Assembly (NCBI RefSeq): GCF_947242115.1
Contig: NC_074720.1
Span: 27,099,377 to 27,163,376 of the forward strand
Source: Biomphalaria glabrata
Taxonomy: Eukaryota; Mollusca; Gastropoda; Planorbidae
Direction: 5' to 3'
Length of the DNA: 64,000 nucleotides
The position numbers were made by a program, and so were the translations under genes. A model generated the notes under the pieces. It did no database searches and was not told the DNA's origin. It worked only from the letters and a program-made list of their open reading frames with translations. Numbering within the stretch: the first letter of the stretch is position 1; each line of letters starts with the position of its first letter. Shown in pieces: positions 36,935 through 49,309 of the stretch.

Positions 36935-38756
36935 GGAAAGGCCCATCAGCGAAATGGCATATAAAGCGAACACCTCCCCGTAATTTTTATCCATTCTTAT
37001 TTATTTCAAAAGTAACTGCAGAACTAATAAAATGGTATTACAAAAGACTCCATTTTTCTACATTTCCCACATATTCACTTTCGTTTTCCCTCATAAAATA
37101 AAGCATTGCTGAAGGTCAAAGTTGACATGTATGGAAATTTCATTCTCAAAACGTTTCCGGATAAACGAGAATAGGTCCGAACTTAAGGCGATTTTAAAGC
37201 ACCAATGGACATTGGCCGAAAAAGATTTGCATATTGTACTTGTAAATAGGTGAGGAAATAGTTAACTATAATAGCTAAGGCTATTTATTCCGTTGAAAAA
37301 AATATATTATGGGGTGTTCGCGTAAAATGACCTTTTTAACTGAAAACCTATTCAGCGAAAGCCCCTATAATAAGTTTTAAAAGCCATTTAATTATAACTT
37401 AATGACTGATTTAAGCTGTTTTTCTTTTTGTCTTATCTATTGTTATTGTTTGTTAACTGAAATATTAAAATAATAGGCATATTTTTAACCTTAACCCAAT
37501 GTCTTCGATTTCGAAGATTAAGGATGAGTGGCAGTACATGTTTCACATGACTACGCCCAGTTGCGACCAGCATATTTTCCCGCATTTTCTTTCCGTCTAA
37601 AATGTTTGACTCGCAGCTCTCCAACAGTCTCTCAGATGTCATATGCTGGCAGTTACTTTCCTCTGTGGCAGTGAGGGTGAAATGACGCTTCAATTGATCT
37701 TAACAGCGCTTAGGCCTATACAGCTTATACGGGGGTGGGGGTGACCTCTGTTTTGCCGTCCTCCTTTTTTTAACTGGCTGGTTAACCTCTTGTTACTAAT
37801 TAATGATATTAATATGTGTATAAATGTTTAAAAGATCAGAATTCATTTTCACAGGGTTCCCCCACCATTCTGAGATTAGGATTTCAGGAGATTTCTAAGA
37901 GTTTTCCAGGAGAAAATATTCGATCTCGGGAGCGGAAAAAATGCGAACTATATATTTAGTAATAAATATAAGAATTATCATATAATATACATGTATAAAG
38001 TTACAAGATCTCTCCTGAGCCTTTCGTCTCCATGCCCGAAACCCAAGCTGTTGTAGATCTGCCTCCCATATATCACTCATCGCATTCGGGATCTGCCTTT
38101 GGGTCAATCAGCGCGCGTGTGTGTATATGTGTGTGTGTGTGGGGGGGGGGGTGGAGATCGAGTTGTTGGTGATTAAGTGCACTGAACATGTGTTCTTAAA
38201 AAAAATAGTCGCAGTAACGAGAGTTTATGAAATGGAGAGTAAAACGACGTGGACTAGCCTATAGGGAGGAGGCGAGATAGAATTTTGTAGTTCTTTCTTT
38301 TAAAAATATTTGATCGCAAGTTTCGTAGGCTATATATAGACATCAGTTCCAAGCAGAGAAAGGAGATGTGGAGCACAAGAAAAGTGAAAAAAAAATTAGG
38401 CCTAATGCAACAAGGAGGACAATAGTTATAATGCTTCATGGAAGAAGTTAAATGATAGAATTAATTGAAGCATAATTTCCTATATTTTAACATGCTATTT
38501 CGCTATTTTTTACGGCCTTTCGCTCATTATGACTCCCGCGAAAATTGCGTTCGCTGATTAGGTCCGACCCCTACCGTAAGTTGACTTGAATAATAAATTT
38601 AATAGCTGATTTGGAACAAAGAGTCAAATTTAGTTTTATCGCCCAATAGCTGAGGATTCCGCAGATGTTTTCATTTTTTAAATAAGTTTAGCCATTGCGG
38701 AGTTATAAATTCTAAACTAAAAACTGGCACAAAAGCGTTCGCCATTGGTCCTTTCC
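36935..38756. mobile_element. 1.8-kb TIR element, copy 2 of a tandem pair
   Basis: Direct repeat of copy 1 at an offset of 1,833 bp with scattered substitutions and indels of a few percent. Flanked by the shared CATATATA at 36,927-36,934 and a third copy at 38,757-38,764. It carries the matching LINE-like piece ('EADLQQLGFRAWRRKAQERS', about 37,990-38,080, minus). Confidence 0.8.
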
Positions 38757-38764
38757 CATATATA

Positions 38765-40124
38765 TAGACTGGACGATAAAGTAAAAATTATTATGGGAAA
38801 CATTTGGGAAAAGATAAGTTTGTATGAGTTATACAGCAGTTATGAGCAGTGTAAAATTAAAAGTATTTATAGTTTGTCTTTTTTCAGCCATAACCTATAT
38901 ACCCGTAGAATTCTAGATTTTATATATGCCATGTTTTTTTACTATTAAATTTATATAATTAAAATAATTATAAATAGTTTTAAATACTAGATTTAGATCT
39001 AGTCTATATAAATACTATAGTAAAAAAATACTACTACTTACTACTAGTACTATACTACTATACTATACTATAATTGTAATCTGTATAGTCTAGTCTATAG
39101 TTAGTAGGCTATATAAATAGTCTAGGACTAGATTGTCACTAGATCTATAATCTATACTTATAGGCCTACTAGATCTAGTCTGTAGCCTGCATGCATAGAT
39201 GTTAGACTGACTAGTTTAATAGTCAGTAGTAAAAAGTATGATAAGTATTAGACCTAGTTATTACAAATATTAGTCATATTTATTAGATTTAGATCTATCA
39301 ATATTAAATTAGTGACAGTCACAGTCAGTCAGTGATACTGAATTATTCTGACTAAATGAAACTGAAAGTTAATGTGTATAATATTAAATTTTTTTTTTAA
39401 ACTTTTAGAATTTATCCTTGGCCTATCGTACTACAAACATTAGAGCACGTTCTGCTAATTTTCTCTGACTTTTTTGACTAAAAACTAATTCTAACAATTT
39501 GAATCGATAAGACGACCGCCATACATTAATAAAGAAGCCATGTCAACAAACATAGATCCACATCACAAACCTCTATATATTTGCCTATGTCTATGATTAT
39601 GAAACAAAGGCAAAATATTGGGAATATGGCAGTTTTGTACTTTTCAAAACTAAAGATCATAATTATATATTGGCTGAAATGTTAGTCCTAGAATTTATAG
39701 CCGCCATTTTTTTTTTCACATAGATATAGTACATCAAACATATTTGACTTCCCCCAAATAAAAATAACTTCCTACTTCCAGTCTATATTTATTTATGTCT
39801 ATGGTCTGGGCATTGAAAAGTAAATCTATTAATAAACTATAATAGATCTAAGTCTAAGTACTAACTTATTCAATAAGTCATTATAAATAGAAGTATTATA
39901 ATGAATATGGTAATAATTACCGTATAGTCAGTATAGATCTAACTAATGCTCATTCCCGTCTTTATTTATTTTTAATGTGACGATTGTTTTAAGCTTGCAT
40001 ACAATATATATCCCGTTTGAAGTTATTAGATGTCTCATACAGTTCATTTGTTGTTGTGACGAATCTTTTAAGGTTGCGTACAATATTCCACTTAAAGTTT
40101 ATATAAATTTAATTGCAAATATGC
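38765..40124. other. AT-rich stretch without a gene
   Basis: CTAGATCT- and ACTACTATACTA-type simple sequence at 38,990-39,340; nothing coding. Confidence 0.55.
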
Positions 40125-40270
40125 GATATGCGCGACTGGACTTGAACTCTGACTTATCGATGGTCCGGGGTTCAAACCTGCCCGCTCCCATTCCCTGTCA
40201 TCCCGCTCAATGTTTGGACTAGTGAGTAAGTTATCTTCAACTTTGAAGGAACATCTTAACTCATAACACA
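40125..40270 (+). mobile_element. tRNA-derived SINE
   Basis: 'GGTCCGGGGTTCAAACCTGCCC' (B box), 'GCTCCCATTCCCTGTCATCC' and 'TTCAACTTTGAAGGAACATC', matching the SINE at 33.27 kb. The 5' A-box part is degenerate. Confidence 0.7.
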
Positions 40271-41880
40271 CCAACATTATGAGCGACCGAGACACCGAGA
40301 CACTAGATATCAAAGATAAGATTAGATTAAATGACCGCTGGGCCATGCGTCAACATCCTGGGAGATTTCATTTGCATAGTTCCCCCCCCCCCCCCAAGAA
40401 CTGTGCTAGACGATGGGACAATGTACACCGGAAGATGAAAGGTGGTATATGTAATGGGACCGGGGGGGGGGTGACATTCGTAAGATTTCAAGAAGGTGTC
40501 CTAAACCTAATTACTCAACCTAACCCTAAAACCTACTCTTACACTAAACTTAATACTAACCCTAACCCTTACACTAGTAGTTTTTTTTTAATTATTATTT
40601 TAAAAGAAATGTCGGCCCTAAAACGATTTATAGATCTAATTCTAGTTTAGTAATAGGCCTACTTATTTCTCATTTTAAGCGGCCCCCGAAAGGGGAAAAG
40701 ACGCTATTAGTTTTGTGTGGCCTGTCTGTCCGTTCGTCCGTCCCGTTTAAATCTCAGAAACTAGAAGAAAAAATGAAAATCGGACATCATGATATTTTAG
40801 ATCATTCAAAGTTCTGATGCAACGACGGTTACTTATTTTTCCGAAAGTGAACCATCTAACTTTTAAAATTATATATGCAAGCAGATTTAAAAATAAAATA
40901 AAAAAATACACCACTTTTCAATGTAAAACTTCAGGGGAAGTAAGTCTAATTAAAAAGTTCACAAGCTTCTTCATTAATATGTCTAAATCAAGCTTCATTC
41001 ATAGATTCGCGCACTGGTTCAAAAAAAAAAAATGCATCTAAGGTCACGATTGAAAAAGTATCAATGGATCATTATAAAATAGATTTTCCATTTATTAACT
41101 AATTCATGGAATAGAATACTGATTCAAATGTTGTTTTTAAAAAGAGTTTTAATATGAACTTCGTTTCAATTGTAAGTTTAAAAAAAAAACAATAACTTTT
41201 TTATACCGCGCAGTTTTCACACACCCTCATTAGGCTATACACGTAGGCCTTCTTAACAACTATCTAAATTATAATAAATAGAGGCCAGATCTACATAGAT
41301 CTATATTTATAATACGAGTTCTAGTCTAGATATAGTAGATCTAGACTCTAGACTTATTAGGGTTAGATTTATAGACTTGGATCTATTTCTAGGCTTAGGC
41401 TTAGATCTTGAATCTAGATTTAGATCTAAAACTAGGTCTAGATCTATAGCTAGATCAATGTCTATGTTACATTTATATGTGTATTTATGTTTATGTCTGT
41501 TGTATGTGTGTTTGTTTGTTTTCTTGTAGTCTCCCTTGTTCTATTGTTCAGTATGTTCACGGTGTCAGTAGTGTGTAGGCCTATTCACTGTGTATTAGTC
41601 TCTGCTGGTTGTTCTCTCCTTGTTTCACGTTAATAAAAATGGAATATAACTTTTAAACATCAGTATTGTTAGTGTATTGTGATAATATAACAGTCAGAGC
41701 CGCTGCTACCTATTGTGCAATGTGTGCCAAATCATTATTTCAAGGTTAATTATAAAATAATTTCAATAAAAAAATTACTTAAATATTTTATATAAATTTG
41801 AATTACTCCATTATCCTTTGAAAATATAAACGATATTCGTACATAAGAAATTATTTTGGAAACTTGAACAAAAAAATAGA
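40271..41880. other. Dispersed-repeat stretch without a gene
   Basis: Includes C- and G-runs (40,382-40,395; 40,463-40,471), a short telomere-like stretch 'CTAACCCTAACCCTTA' (40,556-40,573), a block starting 'GGCCCCCGAAAGGGGAAAAG' (about 40,681) that looks like an interspersed repeat, and CTAGATCT-rich sequence at 41,285-41,460. No exon. Confidence 0.5.
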
Positions 41881-41994
41881 GCAGCATGCGAGGGATCCCC
41901 ATGTTTTTTCCAGAAGCGCCTACTCATGCCTGTAATATGTTTGTAATATTATTGAAATTATTTTATAATGGCTGGGCTCCATTAATAAGTGCAA

Positions 41995-42500
41995 TGAGTA
42001 GTCATCAGCCAAATTTGAAAAAGACTAAATGTGGCTCAACAAAGATGGCTGAGACGGATTTTAGGAGACATTTATAGAGATCGGGTCTCAATCAAGGAAA
42101 TCCTATGCCGAACTGGGAGTCGACCCCTTAGTAAGGTTGTGACAGAGCGTCGCATGAGCTACTCTCGTACAATAGGTGACAGCAGTTTGCTTTACTTTTA
42201 CATTGAAGAGGGTTTTTAACCCTTTAACATGAAACCCTCTGGAGGGGTTTAAACTCAAAACTCTCTGGAAGGGGTTTTTAAACTCTATTACTCCCGTTGG
42301 CTATGCTCATACAATTTGGTGACTACTTTGCTTTAGTTTTGCTTTATTTTTATATTTAAGTGGGTCTTTTTAAACACCAAACCCTCTAGAGTGGTTTTAA
42401 CTCAAAGACCCTCTGGAGAGGGTTTAAAACTCAAAATCTCCCCTTGGCTATACGCTCATAGAATTTGGTGACCGTAGTTTGCATTAGATTTATATTGAAC
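41995..42500 (+). mobile_element. LINE (RTE-like) C-terminus and 3' UTR
   Basis: The plus strand reads AQQRWLRRILGDIYRDRVSI, then KEILCRTGSRPLSKVVTERR before losing similarity, followed by UTR units 'GGTTTAAACTCAAAAC' and 'GGCTATGCTCATACAATTTGGTGAC'. The same protein end is on the minus strand at 0.96-1.31 kb and the same UTR at 1.44-2.43 kb. 5' truncated. Confidence 0.75.
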
Positions 42501-42538
42501 TTGTAGAAGGAGTTAAAATAAAGCCAATTTAATAGACA

Positions 42539-42645
<107 letters not shown>

Positions 42646-42792
42646 AAGGCTTCGCTTAATTTTGACGAGCCAGTACGTATATTTTCCGTCAGTCAATGCC
42701 CCTTCTCCCTTTTTATCATCTTGGTCATCTCGAATGTTGAGCGTGTACCCCTCCCCTCAAAACCCTAAATGTCATTTATATGAATTGTCTTT

Positions 42793-44589
42793 GGATCGAT
42801 AAATGATGAAGTAAACCTAACTGGGTGGATGAATGATGAAGTAAACCTAACTGGGTGGATGAATGATGAAGTAAACCTAACTGGGTGGATGAATGATGAA
42901 GTAAACCTAACTGGGTGGATGAATGATGAAGTAAACCTAACTGGGTCGATGAATGATGAAGTAAACCTAACTGGGTGGATGAATGATGAAGTAAACCTAA
43001 CTGGGTGGATGAATGATGAAGTAAACATAACTGGGTGGATGAAGGATGAAGTAAACCTAACTGGGTGGATGAATGATGAAGTAAACCTAACTGGGTGGAT
43101 GAATGATGAAGTAAACCTAACTGGGTCGATGAATGATGAAGTAAACCTAACTGGGTGGATGAAGGATGAAGTAAACCTAACTGGGTCGATGAATGATGAA
43201 GTAAACCTAACTGGGTGGATGAATGATGAAGTAAACCTAACTGGGTCGATGAATGTTGAAGTAAACCTAACTGGGTGGATGAATGATGAAGTAAACCTAA
43301 CTGGGTGGATGAATGATGAAGTAAACCTAACTAGGTGGATGAATGATGAAGTAAACCTAACTGGGTCGATGAATGTTGAAGTAAACCTAACTGGGTGGAT
43401 GAAGGATGAAGTAAACCTAACTGGGTGGATGAAGGATGAAGTAAACCTAACTGGGTGGATGAATGATGAAGTAAACCTAACTGGGTGGATGAATGATGAA
43501 GTAAACCTAACTGGGTGGATGAATGATGAAGTAAACCTAACTGGGTGGATGAAAAATGAAATAAACCTAACTGGGTGGATGAATGTTGAAGTAAACCTAA
43601 CTGGGTGGATGAATGTTGAAGTAAACCTAACTGGGTGGATGAATGTTGAAGTAAACCTAACTGGGTCGATGAATGTTGAAGTAAACCTAACTGGGTGGAT
43701 GAATGATGAAGTAAACCTAACTAGGTGGATGAATGATGAAGTAAACCTAACTGGGTGGATAAATGATGAAGTAAACCTAACTCGGTGGATGAAGGATGAA
43801 GTAAACCTAACTGGGTCGATGAATGATGAAGTAAACCTAACTGGGTCGATGAATGTTGAAGTAAACCTAACTGGGTTGATGAATGATGAAGTAAACCTAA
43901 CTGGGTGGATGAATGTTGAAGTAAACCTAACTGGGTTGATGAATGATGAAGTAAACCTAACTGGGTGGATGAATGATGAAGTAAACCTAACTGGGTCGAT
44001 GAATGTTGAAGTAAACCTAACTGGGTCGATGAATGATGAAGTAAACCTAACTGGGTCGATGAATGTTGAAGTAAACCTAACTGGGTTGATGAATGATGAA
44101 GTAAACCTAACTGGGTGGATGAATGATGAAGTAAACCTAACTGGGTTGATGAATGTTGAAGTAAACCTAACTGGGTCGATGAATGTTGAAGTAAACCTAA
44201 CTGGGTTGATGAATGTTGAAGTAAACCTAACTGGGTTGATGAATGTTGAAGTAAACCTAACTGGGTTGATGAATGTTGAAGTAAACCTAACTGGGTCGAT
44301 GAATGATGAAGTAAACCTAACTGGGTGGATGAATGATGAAGTAAACCTAACTGGGTGGATGAATGATGAAGTAAACCTAACTGGGTGGATGAATGATGAA
44401 GTAAACCTAACTGGGTGGATGAATGATGAAGTAAACCTAACTGGGTCGATGAAGGATAAAGTAAACCTAACTGGGTGGATGAATGATGAAGAAACCTAAC
44501 TGGGTGGATGAATGATGAAGTAAACCTAACTGGGTCGATGAATGATGAAGTAAACCTAACTGGGTGGATGAATGATGAAGTAAACCTAA
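42793..44589 (+). repeat. 30-bp minisatellite array, left arm, about 60 copies
   Basis: The unit GTAAACCTAACTGGGTGGAT + GAATGATGAA repeats with single-base variants (GGAT/CGAT/TGAT, GATGAA/GTTGAA/GGATGAA). No copy in the main run changes length, so one plus frame is open for 556 codons (42,829-44,499) and encodes a 10-residue repeat (VNLTGWMNDE). Two minus frames are also free of stops in the unit. There is no promoter, initiation context or splice evidence, so I call it a satellite, not a gene. Confidence 0.95.
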
Positions 44590-44684
44590 ATTACGAAATG
44601 CGTGCTTTTCCTCTTTTATATAATTTGTAGGTCTATCCATTTGTATTCCTTTTTTTCCAGAATTCTAGACTAGATCTATATAGC
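44590..44684 (+). repeat. Unique arm of the inverted duplication, left
   Basis: The 95 bp next to the array (from AAATTACGAAATGCGTGC to GATCTATATAGC) recur as their reverse complement at 45,358-45,455. This shows that array and flank were inverted together. Confidence 0.9.
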
Positions 44685-45166
44685 CTAAGACTTCTCGTCT
44701 AGATATACATGGTTTAAAAAAAAATGAGTAAATGTTTAGTACTATAGAATTAAAATCAGGCCTATCAACTGGAGGGAACAAGAAATGCTCATTTTACATT
44801 ATGTTGTCTGTCAAAACTTATTGTCGGAAATTGCGAATAAATACTCGTTTTTTGTTTGTTTGTTTGTTGTTGTTGTTTTTTATTTAACCACTGCGGCCAA
44901 ATAACGGGTTAAATTTTCATATTTTTGGTCCAGTGAGAACGTTTTGCCCCGCTAAGAGAGGCACCCCGCAGTTTGAGAAACGCTTATCTTGTCACCAGTA
45001 CACGTACACTCAGCCTTAGAACAAATTGTACCAAATAAGCTCTACAACCTGTCTTAGTTACGGTACCCTACGGATAGTCAGTCAAGAAACACATTTGTAA
45101 CATTTAAAATAAAAAATTATATATAGGCTATCTCTCTCTCTCTCTCTCTTTAAATATATATATAGG

Positions 45167-45202
<36 letters not shown>

Positions 45203-45357
45203 CTAATCGGAAAATTCCGTTTTTTATTTGATTTTCAGTTAGGCCTAGGGCTGTGCCAAATCTAGATCAATATGTGATATGCTCTTAAATTTAAACTGTA
45301 TTTTTAGATAGATCTAGCACTGTTCAGCTTGTAAGGAAAACAAGTCAAAGATGGTAT
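44685..45357. other. 673-bp spacer of the palindrome
   Basis: AT-rich with a (TTTG)n/(TTG)n run at 44,855 and (TC)n-(TA)n tracts at 45,130-45,200. No gene. Confidence 0.7.
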
Positions 45358-45455
45358 GCTATATAGATCTAGTCTAGAATTCTGGAAAAAAAAAGGAATA
45401 CAAATAGATAGACCTACAAATTATATAAAAGAGGAAAAGCACGCATTTCGTAATT
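45358..45455 (-). repeat. Unique arm of the inverted duplication, right
   Basis: Reverse complement of 44,590-44,684 with very few differences (a longer A run and one base change). Confidence 0.9.
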
Positions 45456-47771
45456 TAGGTTTACTTCATCATTCATCCACCCAGTTAGGTTTACTTCATC
45501 ATTCATCCACCCAGTTAGATTTACTTCATCATTCATCAACCCAGTTAGGTTTACTTCATCCTTCATCCACCCAGTTAGGTTTACTTCATCATTCATCGAC
45601 TCAGTTAGGTTTAATTCATCATTCATCCACCCAGTTAGGTTTACTTCATCATTCATCCACCCAGTTAGGTTTACTTCATCATTCATCCACCCAGTAATAT
45701 TTACTTCATCATTCATCCACCCAGTTAGGTTTACTTCATCATTCATCCACCCAGATAGGTTTACTTCATCATTCATCCACCCAATTAGGTTTACTTCATC
45801 ATTCATCCACCCAGTTAGGTTTACTTCATCATTCATCGACCCAGTTAGGTTTACTTCATCATTCATCCACCCAGTTAGGTTTACTTCATCATTCATCCAC
45901 CCAGTTAGGTTTACTTCATCATTCATCGTCCCAGTTAGGTTTACTTCATCCTTCATCCACCCAGTTAGGTTTACTTCATCATTCATCGACCCAGTTAGGT
46001 TTACTTCATCATTCATCCACCCAGTTAGGTTTACTTCATCATTCATCCACCCAGTTAGGTTTACTTCATCATTCATCCACCCAGTTAGGTTTACTTCATC
46101 ATTCATCCACCCAGTAATATTTACTTCATCATTCATCCACCCAGTTAGGTTTACTTCATCATTCATCCACCCAGATAGGTTTACTTCATCATTCATCCAC
46201 CCAATTATGTTTACTTCATCCTTCATCCACCCAGTTAGGTTTACTTCATCATTCATCCACCCAGATAGGTTTACTTCATCATTCATCCACCCAGTTAGGT
46301 TTACTTCATCATTCATCCACCCAGTTAGGTTTACTTCATCATTCATCCACCCAGATAGGTTTACTTCATCATTCATCCACCCAGTTAGGTTTACTTCATC
46401 CTTCATCCACCCAGTTAGGTTTACTTCATCATTCATCCACCCAGATAGGTTTACTTCATCATTCATCCACCCAATTATGTTTACTTCATCCTTCATCCAC
46501 CCAGTTAGGTTTACTTCATCATTCATCCACCCAGTTAGGTTTACTTCATCATTCATCCACCCAGTTAGGTTTACTTAAACATTCATTGACCCAGTTAGGT
46601 TTACTTCAACATTCATCCACCCAGTTAGGTTTACTTCATCATTCATCCACCCAGTTAGGTTTACTTCATCATTCATCCACCCAGTTAGGTTTACTTCATC
46701 ATTCATCCACCCAGTTAGGTTTACTTCATCATTCATCCACCCAGTTAGGTTTACTTCACCATTCATCCACCCAGTTAGGTTTACGTCATCATTCTACGAC
46801 CCTTACTTCATCCTTCATCCACCCAGCTAGGTTTACTTCAACATTCATCGACCCAGTTAAGTTTACTTCAACATTCATCCACCCAGTTAGGTTTACTTCA
46901 TCATTCATCGACCCAGTTTGGTTTACTTCAACATTCATCCACCCAGTTAGGTTTACTTCATCATTCATCCACCCAGTTAGGTTTACTTCACCATTCATCC
47001 ACCCAGTTAGGTTTACGTCATCATTCTACGACCCTTACTTCATCCTTCATCCACCCAGCTAGGTTTACTTCAACATTCATCGACCCAGTTAAGTTTACTT
47101 CAACATTCATCCACCCAGTTAGGTTTACTTCATCATTCATCGACCCAGTTTGGTTTACTTCAACATTCATCCACCCAGTTAGGTTTACTTCAGCATTCAT
47201 CCACCCAGTTAGGTTTATTTCTTTATTCATCCACCCAGTTAGGTTTACTTCATCATTCATCGACCCTTACTTCATCCTTCATCCACCCAGTTAGGTTTAC
47301 TTCAACATTCATCGACCCAGTTAGGTTTACTTCAACATTCATCCACCCAGTTAGGTTTATTTCAACATTCATCCACCCAGTTAGGTTTACTTCAACATTC
47401 ATCCACCCAGTTAGGTTTATTTCATTTTTCATCCACCCAGTTAGGTTTACTTCATCATTCATCCACCCAGTTAGGTTTACTTCATCATTCATCCACCCAG
47501 TTAGGTTTACTTCATCCTTCATCCACCCAGTTAGGTTTACTTCATCCTTCATCCACCCAGTTAGGTTTACTTCAACATTCATCGACCCAGTTAGGTTTAC
47601 TTCATCATTCATCCACCTAGTTAGGTTTACTTCATCATTCATCCACCCAGTTAGGTTTACTTCATCATTCATCCACCCAGTTAGGTTTACTTCAACATTC
47701 ATCGACCCAGTTAGGTTTACTTTATCATTCATCCACCCAGTTAGGTTTACCTCATCATTCATCCACCCAGT
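45456..47771 (-). repeat. 30-bp minisatellite array, right arm (inverted), about 77 copies
   Basis: The same unit on the opposite strand. The minus frame is open for 380 codons (45,414-46,556) and shorter runs follow. Variants differ from the left arm (ATAGGT, AATTATGT, AGTAATAT), so the arms have homogenised separately. A larger 232-bp period appears at about 46,755-47,270. The outer edge passes straight into a LINE at 47,766-47,771. Confidence 0.95.
46755..47270. repeat. Higher-order repeat inside the right array
   Basis: A block including 'GTTTACGTCATCATTCTACG' and 'CATCCACCCAGCTAGG' recurs with a 232-bp shift, so groups of units were duplicated together. Confidence 0.75.
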
Positions 47772-49110
47772 ATCACTTACCAGCATCACATGTAAAGTCC
47801 TAGAACACATAATATGTAGCAACATCATAAACCACTTAGACAAACATAATGTCCTCACACCATACCAACATGGCTTTAGGAAATATAGATCATGTGAAAC
47901 ACAACTAATAGGACTAATTGATGATTTTTCAAAAGGTTTAGATAATAGTGAACAAATAGATGCTATCTTACTAGATTTTTCTAAGGCTTTTGACAAAGTT
48001 CACCACCATAGTTTGCTTAAAAAATTAAAATATTTCAGCATTAATGGTCCACTGCATCACTGGATTAAAGATTTTCTGATAGGGAGAGAACAAACTGTAA
48101 TAATAAATGACTCTAAATCAACACCGATAACAGTAAACTCAGGTGTAATTCAAGGAACAGTCTTGGGTCCACTACTAATTTAATTTACATAAATGATATA
48201 CCAAATTGCATTACTTCAGGAACCAAAGTCAGATTATTTGCAGACGATTGCATAATATATAGAACAATAAAAACAACACAAGACACAGATATTTTACAAA
48301 GAGAATTAGATGAATTACAGAAATGGGAATCAAATTGGAGCATGTCTTTCCACCCAGAAAAATGTCAGTTGTTAAGAGTAACAAAAAAACTAAAACAAAT
48401 TAATTCCACTTATCTTATTCATGGCAAACCAGTAACACAGACTAAAAACGCAAAATACCTAGGTGTTATAATAAATGAAAAACTGTCATGGAATCCACAT
48501 ATTGATAAAACTACAAAAAAATCAAACAAAGCATTAGGATTTATTAAAAGAAATTTCTATAAATCAAATAAGAACATAAAACTAAAATGTTATTTAACCT
48601 TGGTTAGGCCAATAATAGAATATGCATCCTCCGTTTGGGACCCCTCAACTCAAGAAAACATTAAAAAAACTGGAACAGACACAAAATAGAGCAGTGAGAT
48701 TAATAAAAAACGAATATTCACATTTGACTAGAGTAACACCTTTAGTAAAATCACTAAATTTAGAAAGCCTTCAGGACAGAAGGCTCAAGAGTAAAGTAGC
48801 AATCATACATAAAACACTGAACAATAATCTTCAAATACAAAAACAAAATTTAATAAAATACTCTGAAAGACACAAAGATAAAGGCACATTCCTCGTCCCA
48901 TATGCTAGGACAAATTTGTACAAACACTCCTTCTTTCCTAGTGCTATTAGAGCATGGAATGGGTTGCCTGAGCTAGCCAGGAAAACCAGTGACTTGGCTG
49001 AATTTAATTCATTGGTTAATATGCATGACTAAATGCATGACGCGTAGGACGTAATCATCTTCTTTTTTTAAGTAACGTCTGTATTATATAAGATAAGATA
49101 AGATAAGATC
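47767..49110 (+). mobile_element. 5'-truncated LINE with reverse transcriptase (CR1/Jockey-like)
   Basis: From the array edge the sequence reads PVSLTSITCKVLEHIICSNI, then QHGFRKYRSCETQL, motif A DAILLDFSKAFDKVHH, motif B region VIQGTVLGPLL, and motif C LFADD at about 48,235-48,250. The C-terminal part ends FFPSAIRAWNGLPELARK. Two breaks are visible: a frame change with stop after VLGPLL (about 48,178), and one extra A in a poly-A run at 48,661-48,670 that shifts the frame into the 48,622-49,032 stretch. The 3' tail is (AGATA)n at 49,088-49,110. There is no endonuclease or RNase H. Confidence 0.9.
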
Positions 49111-49309
49111 TTAAATACTATTGTATTACAACTATCTTCTGTTAAAAGGAACGTCTGTAATTAGATTAAAAGATGTTCCCCGTAGGCAATGAAAGGATAG
49201 TAGCCTGCTTATGAAACGTGCATCCCGCCAAGGTAAAGTAAATATTATTTGTGTCTGCTTACGAACCCTTGAGGTCTTTAGGACGTTTTTTAAGTCCCCC
49301 AAACTTTGG

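Noticed and set aside
40556-40573. Interstitial telomere
   Set aside because: Only two CCCTAA-like units within loosely similar sequence; too short to claim.
41464-41692. Possible second solo LTR (TGTTAC...ATAACA, AATAAA-like centre)
   Set aside because: The ends look LTR-like, but the flanks show no target repeat and no second copy is in the window.
42829-44499. 556-codon reading frame as a real repetitive protein gene
   Set aside because: The frame is a consequence of a stop-free 30-bp unit; other frames of the same unit are open too, and there is no flanking gene structure. Kept as a finding, not as a gene.
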